Source: Thalassobacillus devorans (GTDB taxonomy: Bacteria; Bacillota; Bacilli; Bacillales; Halobacillaceae). Taken from it: a stretch of DNA of 64,000 bases. Position numbers and translations under genes: made by a program. The stretch spans positions 707,384-771,383 of the forward strand of contig NZ_FXEH01000005.1 in the NCBI RefSeq assembly GCF_900176565.1. The letters run 5' to 3'. Numbering within the stretch: position 1 is the first letter of the stretch; every line of letters starts with the position of its first letter. Positions 25,629-41,354 of this stretch are shown here, in pieces. The notes beneath the pieces were generated by a model that did no database searches, had not been told where the DNA came from, and was given only the letters and a program-made list of their open reading frames with translations.

Positions 25629-26641
25629 AACAGCTCTTTGATAATCGCTGTTACAAAAATATTCGCTAAAGCGATTGGAAGCAGTACTTTCCAGCCAAAT
25701 TCCATCAACTGGTCTGCGCGCAGTCGTGGAAAAGTCACACGCAGCCACATGAAGAAGAAAACAACGACGATGAACTTCATGGTGAACCACACCGCTCCAA
25801 GCCCGATGTCGTTCAGGCCTATCCCTGGAATTGGTGCATTCCACCCGCCAAGGAATAACACAGTAATCAACGCAGAAAGTGCAAATAGATAGACATATTC
25901 CGCCAGCATGAAGAAGGCGAAACGAAAACCGGAGTATTCTACATGGTAGCCCGCTACCAGCTCTGACTCCGCTTCTGGAAGGTCAAATGGTGTCCGATTG
26001 AGTTCTGCTGTCCCGGCGATCAGGAAAATTATGAACGCAACTGGCTGTAAAAAGACAAACGCTACATTCTCTTGATAAACGACGATGTCATAAAGATTAA
26101 GACTGCCTGTAAACAGGATGATCCCTACTACAGACATCACTAACGGAATCTCATAGGAGATCATCTGGGCAGCGGCACGCATGCCCCCCATCAGGGCATA
26201 CTTATTATTAGAAGCCCATCCTGCGGTTACAATGCCGATCGTGGATATACCAGAAATCGCGATGTAATACAGCAACCCGACACCGATATCTGAAAACTTG
26301 AATGCCGGTGTAAATGGAATGACTGCCAATACTAAAAAGGCAGGAGCATAAGCAATCATCGGTGCTAGAATGAACAGCGGTTTATCCGCTTGCTTAGGCA
26401 TCGTGTCTTCTTTTATTAATAGTTTCAATACGTCAGCCACACTTTGGAGCAAGCCGAAGCGTCCACCGACACGGTTTGGGCCGTGTCTAAGCTGCATGAA
26501 ACCCATTACTTTTCGTTCTGCCAGAATCGCAAAAGTTACGAAACCAAGCCCAATCCCCAGCATGGCAACACCTAGTGACAGGAAAATGGCCATGTTCCCC
26601 CAGCCTGGCTGGGATTGTAAAACGGAATCGATCCAGGTCAT
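25622..26641 (-). CDS. nuoH: NADH-quinone oxidoreductase-like subunit NuoH
   Basis: 339 aa, ND1 type with eight membrane helices, forming the quinone tunnel mouth with NuoB and NuoD. RHGPNRVGGRFGLLQSVADV and RTPFDLPEAESELVAGYHVE (the acidic loop with the coupling glutamates) are diagnostic. The ATG shares one base with the nuoD stop. Confidence 0.96.
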   Translation of the reverse strand: MTWIDSVLQSQPGWGNMAIFLSLGVAMLGIGLGFVTFAILAERKVMGFMQLRHGPNRVGGRFGLLQSVADVLKLLIKEDTMPKQADKPLFILAPMIAYAPAFLVLAVIPFTPAFKFSDIGVGLLYYIAISGISTIGIVTAGWASNNKYALMGGMRAAAQMISYEIPLVMSVVGIILFTGSLNLYDIVVYQENVAFVFLQPVAFIIFLIAGTAELNRTPFDLPEAESELVAGYHVEYSGFRFAFFMLAEYVYLFALSALITVLFLGGWNAPIPGIGLNDIGLGAVWFTMKFIVVVFFFMWLRVTFPRLRADQLMEFGWKVLLPIALANIFVTAIIKELFF

Positions 26642-27741
26642 CAGCCATCCACCTCCCCTAAGACGATATCCACCCCTCCGAGAATCGTAATTAAGTTGGC
26701 CATGTTTTCCCCTTCGAGCAGTTTAGGGAGAATTTGAAGGTTGTAAAAGGATGGCCTTCTGAACTTAATACGGTACGGCTCTTTTTTTCCTTCACTGGCA
26801 ATATAACAGCCGATTTCTCCACGAGGAGATTCAATTCTGACAAAAGCCTCCCCTTTAGGGGCTTTTATAATCCGTGGTACTTTTGCCATGAACTTACCAT
26901 CATTCGGAATTTGCTCGACAGCCTGTTCAATTATTTTCAAGGACTCTTCGATTTCTGCCAGTCGGCATTGGTAGCGCGCCCAGGCATCTCCTCCATCTCG
27001 TGTGATGACGTCGAAGTCAAAGCGATCATAGATGGAATACGGTTCGTGCTTCCTGAGATCCCAATCGACCCCGGTACATCTCAAGTTTGCTCCGCTTAGC
27101 GAATATTGCAGGGCATCTTCCTGGGTGTAGCGCCCGACCCCCTTCACGCGGTTTAAAAAGATTTCGTTGCCTGTCACCAGGTCATGATAGCCAGCCAGCT
27201 GTTCTCTCATATAAGGAACGAAATCGCGTACTTTATCAATCCAGCCTTCTGGTGCGTCCCATTTGACCCCGCCGACACGCATATAATTGAATGTCAGCCT
27301 GCCACCGGAAAGTTCATTCAGCAGATTGATAATCGCTTCCCGTTCTCGGAAAGCATAAAGGAAAGGGCTTACCGCCCCGATATCCAATAAATATGTACCG
27401 AACCAGACCAGATGACTGGCTACTCTGCCGAGTTCCATTGCCAACACCCGTAAATATTCGGCGTGATCCGGGAGTTCAAGACTCATCATCGTTTCTACGG
27501 CGTGGCAAATGACATAGTTATTTGTCATTGCTGATAAGTAATCCATCCGGTCTGTATATGGAATGATTTGTGTATATTGTAAGTCTTCCGCAAGCTTTTC
27601 TGTCCCCCGGTGAAGATAACCGATGACCGGGGTCGCTTCCTTGATGGTCTCCCCATCGACTTTGATGACAAGACGGAACACACCATGGGTGCTCGGGTGC
27701 TGCGGGCCTACATTAAGCATCATTTCTTCTGTTCTGATCAT
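26641..27741 (-). CDS. nuoD: NADH-quinone oxidoreductase-like subunit NuoD
   Basis: 366 aa, 49-kDa-type subunit related to the [NiFe]-hydrogenase large subunit; forms the quinone headgroup site. MLNVGPQHPSTHGVFRLVIK contains the conserved histidines of the site. RGEIGCYIASEGKKEPYR lies near the end. The hydrogenase metal cysteines are absent, as in all complex I enzymes. Separate from nuoC, whereas E. coli has them fused. Confidence 0.96.
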   Translation of the reverse strand: MIRTEEMMLNVGPQHPSTHGVFRLVIKVDGETIKEATPVIGYLHRGTEKLAEDLQYTQIIPYTDRMDYLSAMTNNYVICHAVETMMSLELPDHAEYLRVLAMELGRVASHLVWFGTYLLDIGAVSPFLYAFREREAIINLLNELSGGRLTFNYMRVGGVKWDAPEGWIDKVRDFVPYMREQLAGYHDLVTGNEIFLNRVKGVGRYTQEDALQYSLSGANLRCTGVDWDLRKHEPYSIYDRFDFDVITRDGGDAWARYQCRLAEIEESLKIIEQAVEQIPNDGKFMAKVPRIIKAPKGEAFVRIESPRGEIGCYIASEGKKEPYRIKFRRPSFYNLQILPKLLEGENMANLITILGGVDIVLGEVDG

Positions 27742-27744
27742 TGC

Positions 27745-28836
27745 CTACACCTCCACATCATGGGGCTCGTAATCTTTTCTCATCGGATAGCCGACCCAAT
27801 CTTCTCCAAGCAGAATCCGCTTTAAATCCGGGTGGTTAAGGAACTTGATTCCGAATAAATCGTATGTCTCGCATTCCGGCCAATTCGCACCCTTCCACAG
27901 GTCCGTCACCGACTCGATTTCCGGCTGGTCCCTGTCAATTTTCACTTTGAGGGCAACCGACTGTCTGTTGCGGAACGAGAAGAGATGTAAGTAAACTTCC
28001 ATATGCGTTTCAAAATCGGTTCCATGCAGTTCTGATAGATAATCGAACCCAAGCTGTTCATTGAATTTTAGAAACTCCGCGATTTTATGATAGGTATCTC
28101 TTTTTGCTACCAATGTCGGTACGTGTTTGGATAAGCGATTGATATAGGCATCCTCAAATACATCTTCCCCGAGATGCTCCTTAATGACTTTCTTATATTT
28201 ATCAAGGAGAGGCTGGTTCGGAGACGGTTTCTCTTCTTCAGTTTCCTCTTTTTTGTCAGCCCCTGCTTTTTTCTTAGCTCTGGCTGCCGCCGCTTTTGCT
28301 TTAGCGGCTGCTACTGCTTTTGCTTTTTCATCGTCTTCGGCCGACTCGCCGTCAGATGCTTCACGTTTTTTCCTGGCTGCTGCAGCTGCATTTGCTTTAG
28401 CAGCTGCTGCCGCTTTCTTCTTAGCTGAATCATCTTTATCAGAGGTTGAATCACTTTCGGTTTTCGATGACTCTTCCTGATTTCTTTTCTGTTTGGCTAA
28501 AGCAGCTGCTTTCGCTTTGGCTGCGGCCGCTGCTTTCTTTTTTGCCAGGTCATCCGGCTTTTCGGATGTCTTCTCTTCCGGATTAGCCGCTTCTTCCTGC
28601 TTTCGCTTCTGCTTGGCTAAGGCTGCAGCTTTTGCTTTAGCCGCGGCTGCTGCTTTTTTCTTTGCCAGGTCTTCATCAGTATCTGAGGTTTGGGATGCTT
28701 TCTCCTTATCTTTGACTGTGGCATCTTCTTCTCCCTCAGCCGCTTTTTCTTTCTCCTTCTTTTTCCTCAATGCCTCTGCCTTAGCTTTTGCCGCTGCGGC
28801 GGCTTTCTGCTTTTCCAAGTCTTTTTCATCACTCAT
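27745..28836 (-). CDS. nuoC: NADH-quinone oxidoreductase-like subunit NuoC with long Ala/Lys-rich repeat extension
   Basis: 363 aa. Only the last 155 residues or so (from about 205) are the NuoC/30-kDa domain, with [20 protein letters not shown] and [20 protein letters not shown] as signatures. The first 200 are low-complexity: five copies of a module like [20 protein letters not shown] separated by acidic linkers rich in Ser, Asp and Glu. This is likely an extended or helical cytoplasmic tail. The modules match in protein but differ at synonymous sites, so the amino-acid pattern appears to be maintained. Start overlaps nuoB by 4 bp. Confidence 0.93.
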   Translation of the reverse strand: MSDEKDLEKQKAAAAAKAKAEALRKKKEKEKAAEGEEDATVKDKEKASQTSDTDEDLAKKKAAAAAKAKAAALAKQKRKQEEAANPEEKTSEKPDDLAKKKAAAAAKAKAAALAKQKRNQEESSKTESDSTSDKDDSAKKKAAAAAKANAAAAARKKREASDGESAEDDEKAKAVAAAKAKAAAARAKKKAGADKKEETEEEKPSPNQPLLDKYKKVIKEHLGEDVFEDAYINRLSKHVPTLVAKRDTYHKIAEFLKFNEQLGFDYLSELHGTDFETHMEVYLHLFSFRNRQSVALKVKIDRDQPEIESVTDLWKGANWPECETYDLFGIKFLNHPDLKRILLGEDWVGYPMRKDYEPHDVEV

Positions 28837-29351
28837 CGACTGGTCACCCGCTTTCCGGTTTTGGCTTCATAGCGGATTTTCTCCTGTAATTTGTTGATTC
28901 CATAAATAAGCGCAGCTGGGTTTGGAGGACATCCCGGGATATATACATCAACTGGGACGATTTGGTCGACTCCTTTCACAACTGCATAGGATTTTATATA
29001 AGGGCCTCCTGCTGTTGCACAGGATCCCATGGCAATCACATATTTGGGTTCCGGCATCTGATCGTACAAACGGCGTAATACCGGCGCCATTTTTTTCGTA
29101 ACGGTGCCCGATACTATCATGACATCCGAATGACGTGGAGATGTTCGGAAAAAGGATCCAAAACGATCCAGGTCATAATGTGAGGATCCGACCCCCATCA
29201 TTTCAATCGCACAGCAGGCAAGACCGAAAGTCATCGGCCATAACGAATTGCTCCTTGCCCAGGCTTTGACTTGTTCTAATGTCGTCAAAAAGACATTTCG
29301 TTCCATTTCTGCTTTTTCTTGAAGGGAAACATTTTCTAAATTTAAATCCAT
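28833..29351 (-). CDS. nuoB: NADH-quinone oxidoreductase-like subunit NuoB (cluster N2)
   Basis: 172 aa, PSST type. The start at 29351 ([13 protein letters not shown]) has AAGG upstream and overlaps nuoA by 10 bp; an earlier in-frame ATG is inside nuoA and less likely. Ligands of the terminal 4Fe-4S cluster N2 are C46-C47 (GLACCAIE), C111 (GSCATAGG) and C141 (PGCPPNP). It passes electrons to quinone bound against NuoD. Confidence 0.96.
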   Translation of the reverse strand: MDLNLENVSLQEKAEMERNVFLTTLEQVKAWARSNSLWPMTFGLACCAIEMMGVGSSHYDLDRFGSFFRTSPRHSDVMIVSGTVTKKMAPVLRRLYDQMPEPKYVIAMGSCATAGGPYIKSYAVVKGVDQIVPVDVYIPGCPPNPAALIYGINKLQEKIRYEAKTGKRVTSR

Positions 29352-29716
29352 CGTAGCACCTTCTTTTTCCAAGCATAGATGAGGCCAATCAAAAGCATGA
29401 CGACAAAAATAAGCATTTCAATCAATGCGAAGACGCCCAGTTCTTCATAGGCAACGGCCCACGGGTACAAGAAAATGGTCTCCACATCAAATATGACGAA
29501 CATCAAAGCGAAGATATAATAGCGGGCGTTGAACTGGACACGTGCATCCTGGAAAGGGTCAATCCCACTTTCATACGTCGTCCGTTTCTGTTCCGTCGGT
29601 TTATTTGGACGGAGCAGCCTCCCAAGTGATAAAGCCACAATCGGAAGCAAAATACCAAGCGCCAAAAAGATAGCTACCACTAAATAACTGTTCTGATATG
29701 TAAAAAGATCCGCCAT
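29342..29716 (-). CDS. nuoA: NADH-quinone oxidoreductase-like subunit NuoA
   Basis: 124 aa, ND3 type with three membrane helices. The loop [20 protein letters not shown] contains the conserved ESG/D block, and [16 protein letters not shown] is the helix-2 signature with its acidic residues. First gene of the operon, 58 bp downstream of a strong promoter and with a GGGGGAGGGG ribosome binding site. Confidence 0.96.
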   Translation of the reverse strand: MADLFTYQNSYLVVAIFLALGILLPIVALSLGRLLRPNKPTEQKRTTYESGIDPFQDARVQFNARYYIFALMFVIFDVETIFLYPWAVAYEELGVFALIEMLIFVVMLLIGLIYAWKKKVLRWI

Positions 29717-29774
29717 TTCCCCTCCCCCTTCTAAATAAAAATTTTAGAAGATTAGCAATTTTGTAATCGCTATC

Positions 29775-29803
29775 ATTATAGCAAATCCTGTATATAGTGT
29801 CGA
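29775..29803 (-). promoter_or_regulatory. Sigma-A promoter of the nuo operon
   Basis: On minus, TCGACA (29803-29798), a 17-bp spacer and a perfect TATAAT (29780-29775), about 60 bp before nuoA. Confidence 0.75.
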
Positions 29804-30160
29804 TATGACCCGAGTGATATATATCCAGAATTTACTATCTTTCGTTTTCTTCCCATCTTTACTTTAAATCAAATACAGTTTTCGTGCGATGACAAACGTG
29901 GTTGCCGGCAAAGGTTTTTTCAATTATAATGTTTGTTTAAGTTTTATGAGTTGTCCTGCTGAATCATGAATTATTCTTTTGTTATAAAACAAAGAAATCC
30001 TGCTGCTCTCCCAAAATATATCTGGCTCCTCACCTGTATATGCTACAGTTGGGGAGCCAGTTGCTTTTACCGAAATTAGAAATTCTATTAAATTTGCTGG
30101 ATTGTCACAAAAAAGATAAGTAGTTTTCAAATCGATTTATATTAAAGATTTCTTAGACTA
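29804..30160. other. Gene-free stretch between the atp and nuo operons, with a two-step hairpin
   Basis: About 360 bp. CTGGCTCC (30022-30029) pairs with GGAGCCAG (30053-30060) and an inner CTGTA/TACAG pair lies in the loop, giving a nested hairpin. An open frame at 29924-30130 on minus has a TTG start but no ribosome binding site, so I do not call a gene. Nothing else is evident. Confidence 0.45.
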
Positions 30161-30168
30161 CAAAAAAA

Positions 30169-30190
30169 CTGCTTTCCAAATGGAAAGCAG
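30169..30190 (-). terminator. Terminator of the atp operon
   Basis: On minus, CTGCTTTCC and GGAAAGCAG pair perfectly around a 4-nt loop and are followed by TTTTTTT. Confidence 0.9.
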
Positions 30191-30200
30191 CTTTTTGTTA

Positions 30201-30629
<429 letters not shown>

Positions 30630-30698
30630 CTATAGGGATGGGCTGGCAAAGAGGCATCCGCACCCTTTTGCCTGCCCTTCCTTCAGGTAAGAAAATTC

Positions 30699-32126
<1,428 letters not shown>

Positions 32127-32153
32127 CTAACTATTCGAAGTCCAGGAAGCTTA

Positions 32154-33023
<870 letters not shown>

Positions 33024-33056
33024 TCACCACCCTTTCTAACAAAGGTTGCGTTCCAA

Positions 33057-34571
<1,515 letters not shown>

Positions 34572-34580
34572 TCACCCCTA

Positions 34581-35707
<1,127 letters not shown>

Positions 35708-35789
35708 CTATGACAAGGTGTCATCAGTCGAATTCTCTTAATTTGAACATGTACAAATTCCCTATCAATCCGTTACAAAGTACAAAGCA

Positions 35790-35822
35790 ATGGCGAAGAC
35801 CTGCTTAGATGCCCTTCGCCAT
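35790..35822 (-). terminator. Hairpin in the atpE-atpF gap
   Basis: ATGGCGAAG (35790-35798) pairs perfectly with CTTCGCCAT (35814-35822). No T-run follows on minus, so it more likely stabilises the upstream atpE message or partly stops transcription, consistent with c-ring subunits being needed in excess. That effect is inferred. Confidence 0.6.
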
Positions 35823-35838
35823 CACTCAAACTGCTATA

Positions 35839-36090
<252 letters not shown>

Positions 36091-36102
36091 TTAAAACTTA
36101 TA

Positions 36103-37216
<1,114 letters not shown>

Positions 37217-37217
37217 G

Positions 37218-37436
37218 CTATTCGTCTCCCGTATATTCTCGTACTAAATGAATCGTTCCGTATGTACCTGCTCCTACCCCTAAAAATATACCGAGGATCA
37301 GAAAGAGTGGTTGAACAGCAAACTGTTCGTCGAGCCACTTCCCGAGGAATGCTCCAGCAAGTGGTCCGCCAGCCAACTGCGATACGATTGCACTCGTCAG
37401 CGCCATCGCTCGTAATGGATTTTTCGGTACCTTCAA
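37218..37436 (-). CDS. atpZ: AtpZ/AtpI-family membrane protein
   Basis: 72 aa from the TTG at 37436, preceded by GGGAG 8 bp away; the frame stays open further upstream through non-coding-looking sequence and the promoter, so longer starts are rejected. Core: RAMALTSAIVSQLAGGPLAG and LGKWLDEQF-PLFLILGIFLG, two membrane helices as in AtpZ (calcium/magnesium transport accessory of F-type ATP synthase). First gene of the operon. Start uncertain. Confidence 0.78.
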   Translation of the reverse strand: MKVPKNPLRAMALTSAIVSQLAGGPLAGAFLGKWLDEQFAVQPLFLILGIFLGVGAGTYGTIHLVREYTGDE

Positions 37437-37517
37437 ACCCAACGCTCCCATCATTATTAGTGGATGGAAAACACAGTAGAATACAGTTATGAAAACCTTA
37501 TCATTCCACACTAAGTA

Positions 37518-37546
37518 AGCATACAATAGGGGTTTTGGGATGTCAA
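37518..37546 (-). promoter_or_regulatory. Sigma-A promoter of the atp operon
   Basis: On minus, a perfect TTGACA (37546-37541), 17-bp spacer and TATGCT (37523-37518). It lies about 80 bp before the atpZ start and is the best promoter match in the window. Confidence 0.85.
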
Positions 37547-37661
37547 TGTGTTTGTGAGCAAAAATACATAAGAATTGACAATTTTCAACAGGAAATCCTC
37601 TTCCTGAAAAATGCCCTTTTAACATTATATAAGATTTTTGAAATTTGAAAAGAGACACCAT

Positions 37662-37690
37662 AAAAAAAAGGACCTGTAAAGCCCTTTTTT
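37662..37690 (-). terminator. Weak terminator after the subtilase gene
   Basis: On minus, AAAAAAGG pairs with CCTTTTTT around an imperfect loop, with a trailing T-run; it includes the stop codon. Confidence 0.45.
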
Positions 37691-39866
37691 AATGGAAATT
37701 ATTGATTTCGACAGGAACGCCGTAGCTATAATGTTTATTTTCGTTTTCAACTGTGATGACAGCGATATAGCGCCCATCTTTCCCGATTTCATGACTGGAA
37801 AGCTCCCCTTCCACTACTCCTTGCTGCTGATCTGACAGCTCGAACAGCGTCCGTTCATGCATAAGCGTATCAGGGTTATACAGGTCCACCTTCACGTTGT
37901 CGGCGTCTTCAGGCAAGTAAAATTGGTAGTCATAAGTGGAAGAATCAAAGTCTGAAACTGCTATTTCAAAGCCCATGGCGCGCGGGTAATCACTTGTTTC
38001 CATCATGAATAAATAAGGTAGATCAAACGTTTGATCAGGCACAGCCATGCGAATCCAGCCTTGATGGAGGCCCTTTTCAAGGAAAGCAGGCGTCACATTC
38101 AGTCCGATTTCGATGCTTTTCGACTGCTCAGGTGCCAGTGTAAAAGCTTTTGGAAGATCCCAAATTAATCCCTGCATTTTCTTCGGAAGTGAAAAATGAA
38201 CTTTTTGTGAACTTTTGCTGGTGTTCTTAATCTGGACCTTTATTTTCTTTTTTGGAAAGCTGCTGTTGAAGCGACCGAAGTTCAATTGGGCAGGTTCAAT
38301 TTGCAGTTTCGGCTCTACTGCCGATGGAACATTCACCTTCCCCATCCCCTGTTCCGTGGGAGCAAGCAGATGCCCTTTTTTGTTTTTTAAGGGCGTGGCG
38401 GTCGATAGTAAAGCTGTTTTAATATCTTCCGGCTGCCAGTCCGGATGTGCTTCTTTGATTAAAGCTGCCACCCCGGCAATATGAGGCGCGGCCATACTTG
38501 TACCCTGAAGCTCCTGATAGCCGCCGGGAATTGTGCTGGTGATGGCTACTCCCGGAGCCAGAATATCCGGTTTAATCGCCCAATTGGCCGTAACAGGACC
38601 CCGGGAGCTGAATGGTGCCAATGAATCGACGATATCCACATACTCTGTGTCCACCCAACCTGCATTTGGGGAGTCACTCTGCTGCTTCAGCCATTCACCA
38701 TCTTCTTCAGACACAGCTACTACAGGTATGTTAATCGAGCCATCATCAATCGTTCCCTGAAACTCTCCCGCTTCATTATTATATACAATCAATGCAATTG
38801 CTCCGTTTTTCTCAGCTAACTCAGCTTTTTCCGTGAATGGGACTTTTCCACGTTTCATGACGACAATTTTACCCTGGGCTTTTTCGATTGGCTTATCACC
38901 CAGCCCGCCGTATACCAGTTGATAACGTTTGTCCAGCTTCCAATCGGTCGATCCCATCATCGGGATAAGTGGAATCTCTTTTTTTGCAAAACGATCGATC
39001 AATACGGGTATCTTCAAAGGCGGAGTCGATGCCCCAACCGTAATAGCCTTAGTAGCTGTAGCTGGTGAGCCGACTGTCCAATCATCCGGTCCTGTATTGC
39101 CGGCTGCTACGACAACAGTTGTTCCAAGTTCAACCGCTTTATCCACTGCAACACTTGTCGGCCAGTCTGGTCCGTTGACATCATTTCCGAGCGAGAGGTT
39201 GATGATGTCCATGTTATCTTTCACTGCTTCCTCCATGGCAGCAATGACATGGACTGAAGTTCCGAACCCTCCTGGACCAAGCGCTCGATATCCGTATAAC
39301 TCCGCATCCGGTGCGATTCCTTTCATCTTACCATTAGCCCCAATTACCCCGGCAACATGTGTGCCGTGAATGGTCGGGCTTTCTTCTGTACTTTCCATCG
39401 GATCGTCATCGAAATCAAATACGTCAAAGCCGCCTTTGTAATTGGCAGCAAGGTCAGGGTGGGTATAATCAAGACCAGTATCAATGACCCCAACCTTCAC
39501 CCCTTTTCCTGTAAAAGGAACAGTTCGTTTTTCACGGTTTTCTTGCAGCAAAAATGGCACCGATTCGTTTAGATTCTCATCCATCGTTCGATAGGTCTGA
39601 ACCGGATGCTGGTTGACAATCGCTTCTATTTTGCTCAGTTTGGACAGGTGAGCAGGCTTTCCTTTCACGGCTATACCATTGAATACCGTGTCATATACAG
39701 CCATCACTTCAAGGCGAGGAAGCATTCGCTCGATATCTCTTTTGACAAAATGAGGATCACCATCGACCTCAATGATTCTCGTGATTTCCTCTCTATCCTC
39801 TGGTTGTTCAAATCCGGGTAGTATGGTAAGTGTTACACAAAATAGTATCAGGTACAGAAATCGCAA
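37689..39866 (-). CDS. Secreted subtilisin-family serine protease (Vpr-like, with PA domain)
   Basis: About 725 aa. The start is probably the TTG at 39866, ten bases past AAAGGGG; a TTG at 39875 is one base from that site. Numbering from 39875: signal peptide 1-21; inhibitor I9-type propeptide 30-100; S8 catalytic domain with D132 (VIDTGLDYTHPDL), H170 (HGTHVAGVIGA), oxyanion N260 and S460 (GTSMAAPHIAGVAAL); a PA domain inserted at about 318-405; then Fn3-like and beta-rich C-terminal domains to 728. Matches the minor extracellular protease Vpr. Lies between upp and atp, where B. subtilis has none. Confidence 0.92.
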   Translation of the reverse strand: MRFLYLILFCVTLTILPGFEQPEDREEITRIIEVDGDPHFVKRDIERMLPRLEVMAVYDTVFNGIAVKGKPAHLSKLSKIEAIVNQHPVQTYRTMDENLNESVPFLLQENREKRTVPFTGKGVKVGVIDTGLDYTHPDLAANYKGGFDVFDFDDDPMESTEESPTIHGTHVAGVIGANGKMKGIAPDAELYGYRALGPGGFGTSVHVIAAMEEAVKDNMDIINLSLGNDVNGPDWPTSVAVDKAVELGTTVVVAAGNTGPDDWTVGSPATATKAITVGASTPPLKIPVLIDRFAKKEIPLIPMMGSTDWKLDKRYQLVYGGLGDKPIEKAQGKIVVMKRGKVPFTEKAELAEKNGAIALIVYNNEAGEFQGTIDDGSINIPVVAVSEEDGEWLKQQSDSPNAGWVDTEYVDIVDSLAPFSSRGPVTANWAIKPDILAPGVAITSTIPGGYQELQGTSMAAPHIAGVAALIKEAHPDWQPEDIKTALLSTATPLKNKKGHLLAPTEQGMGKVNVPSAVEPKLQIEPAQLNFGRFNSSFPKKKIKVQIKNTSKSSQKVHFSLPKKMQGLIWDLPKAFTLAPEQSKSIEIGLNVTPAFLEKGLHQGWIRMAVPDQTFDLPYLFMMETSDYPRAMGFEIAVSDFDSSTYDYQFYLPEDADNVKVDLYNPDTLMHERTLFELSDQQQGVVEGELSSHEIGKDGRYIAVITVENENKHYSYGVPVEINNFH

Positions 39867-39994
39867 TGTCGTCAAGCCCCTTTCGTTGCTTCTATTATTT
39901 GAAAAAACAAGCGGGCTATACTTGCGAGAGGTTATAAATAAGTAAAATTGGCAGGTGGCTTATTGGCTCCCCAGGCCTTTCACCGTATAAAAAA

Positions 39995-40026
39995 AGCCCT
40001 GCCTCCCTAGTAGGGGCGGCAAGGCT
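39995..40026 (-). terminator. Terminator after upp
   Basis: On minus, AGCCTTGCC-GCCCCT pairs with AGGG-AGGCAGGGCT and is followed by TTTTTTT. Confidence 0.85.
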
Positions 40027-40043
40027 CTGAGTGAATATAAAGT

Positions 40044-40676
40044 TTATTTCGTTCCGAACAAGCGGTCGCCGGCATCGCCAAGACCTGGGACGATATAGCC
40101 TTTTTCGTTCAACTTTTCGTCAAGAGCAGCGAGATAGATATCTACATCCGGGTGCTCTTTCTGTACAGCTTCGACACCTTCAGGAGCAGCAACGATACAC
40201 ATCAGGCGAATCTGGCGTGCGCCGCGTTTCTTCAAGGACTCGATAGCCGCATTCGCAGAACCACCTGTTGCGAGCATTGGGTCGAGAACGATCAGTTCCC
40301 GTTCTTCAATATCGCTTGGGAGTTTCACATAGTATTCAACAGGCTGGAGTGTTTCTGGATCCCGGTACAACCCGACGTGTCCTACTTTAGCAGCCGGAAT
40401 AAGCTGGAGCATTCCGTCCACCATGCCAAGCCCTGCACGTAAAATCGGTACGAGGCCGATTTTCTTTCCGCTCAATGCTTTCGCCTTCGCTCCGTCCACG
40501 ACTGGTGTATCGATTTCCACTTCTTCAAGAGGCAGGTCACGTGTAATTTCAAAAGCCATCAAGGCAGCCACTTCATCTACCAATTCACGGAAATCTTTCG
40601 TACCTGTGCTCTTTTTCCGTATGTATGTCAACTTATGCTGGATTAACGGGTGATCCAATACGTACACTTTTCCCAT
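40044..40676 (-). CDS. upp: Uracil phosphoribosyltransferase
   Basis: 210 aa. Makes UMP from uracil and PRPP in pyrimidine salvage. The start at 40676 ([20 protein letters not shown]) has AAGGAG upstream and matches the family; a longer frame does not. PRPP loop [11 protein letters not shown] and uracil-binding [17 protein letters not shown] are intact. Confidence 0.97.
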   Translation of the reverse strand: MGKVYVLDHPLIQHKLTYIRKKSTGTKDFRELVDEVAALMAFEITRDLPLEEVEIDTPVVDGAKAKALSGKKIGLVPILRAGLGMVDGMLQLIPAAKVGHVGLYRDPETLQPVEYYVKLPSDIEERELIVLDPMLATGGSANAAIESLKKRGARQIRLMCIVAAPEGVEAVQKEHPDVDIYLAALDEKLNEKGYIVPGLGDAGDRLFGTK

Positions 40677-40738
40677 TGCCGATCCACTCCTTATTAAATA
40701 GTAGTTTTCCATAATCCCTTAAATTTTGCATCCTTCAA

Positions 40739-40767
40739 ATTGTACATAATAATAGGCATTCCTGCAA
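40739..40767 (-). promoter_or_regulatory. Promoter of upp
   Basis: On minus, TTGCAG (40767-40762), 17-bp spacer and TACAAT (40744-40739), about 60 bp before the start codon. Confidence 0.65.
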
Positions 40768-40816
40768 GGCACATCACAAAGGAAAATATACCCTTATTCA
40801 ACACAACAAATAGAAA

Positions 40817-40969
40817 GTCGAAGACTTGATTTCGAGATGTTTTTCTGGTTAACGGTCCGGTGGGGAACGACTCCCTTTCCGCGGACATGCGCTGAGCCTC
40901 CTCGAGCTGACGCTCTGCGGGGTCTCACCTGTCATGCTCATCCCGCAGGAGTCTCGCCGTTCCCCACCG
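40817..40969. repeat. Family A GC-rich palindromic repeat, copy with flanking tag
   Basis: Palindrome 40858-40969 with perfect 12-bp ends CGGTGGGGAACG/CGTTCCCCACCG, preceded by the tag GTCGAAGACTTG-ATTTCGAGAT (40817-40838), which also occurs at 4449. Interior has GAGCCTCCTCGAG and CTGCGGGGTCT in common with the copy at 15164. Confidence 0.85.
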
Positions 40970-41118
40970 ACCCTTCCCATAGGAAGTTCACGAAATCACG
41001 CTTGTAGAAACCGCTTCCTCATGTCACACGTTTGGTCTCCATTACATTTATTATAAATGCGCATTGATGAAGGTTCAGTTATCCACTTTTTGAAGGGGCC
41101 GTTTATCCAAAACTGGCT

Positions 41119-41240
41119 GGATGGGCAGGGAAACGGGGAGACTCCCGCGGGAGAAGGGGCTAGGCGAGATCCCACAGGGCGTAGCCCGAGGAAGCTCGCC
41201 AGGTCCCCCGCAGGAAAGCGAGTCGCTTCCCAGACCATCC
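41119..41240. repeat. Family A GC-rich palindromic repeat, opposite orientation
   Basis: 122 bp. Ends GGATGGGCAGGGAA (41119-41132) and TTCCCAGACCATCC (41227-41240) pair at 11 of 14 positions. The interior reads as the reverse complement of the other copies (GACTCCCGCGGGA, CCCGAGGAAGCTCGCC). With the copy at 40858 it fills most of the 678-bp gap between upp and glyA. Confidence 0.8.
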
Positions 41241-41313
41241 TTTCTCCAACATGGCAACGGCCCCAACTTTTTGTAATACTAATATTAATATTTAGCAGTG
41301 CCGAAGTACAAGA

Positions 41314-41345
41314 AAGTCCCGCTGCCGAAAAACGGAGCGGGACTT
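41314..41345 (-). terminator. Terminator after glyA
   Basis: On minus, AAGTCCCGCTCCG pairs with CGGCAGCGGGACTT around AAA/TTT loop bases, then TTCTTG. Confidence 0.75.
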
Positions 41346-41354
41346 GGTTCTACG

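Noticed and set aside
28174-28897. Several Ala/Phe-rich frames on plus opposite nuoC, and a thought of a DNA-level tandem repeat
   Set aside because: They are shadows of the Ala/Lys codons. The modules match in protein but not closely in DNA, so it is not a recent tandem duplication.
29924-30130. 68-codon open frame on minus between the atp and nuo operons
   Set aside because: Needs a TTG start, has no ribosome binding site and no recognisable motif, and it spans a nested hairpin. More likely chance.
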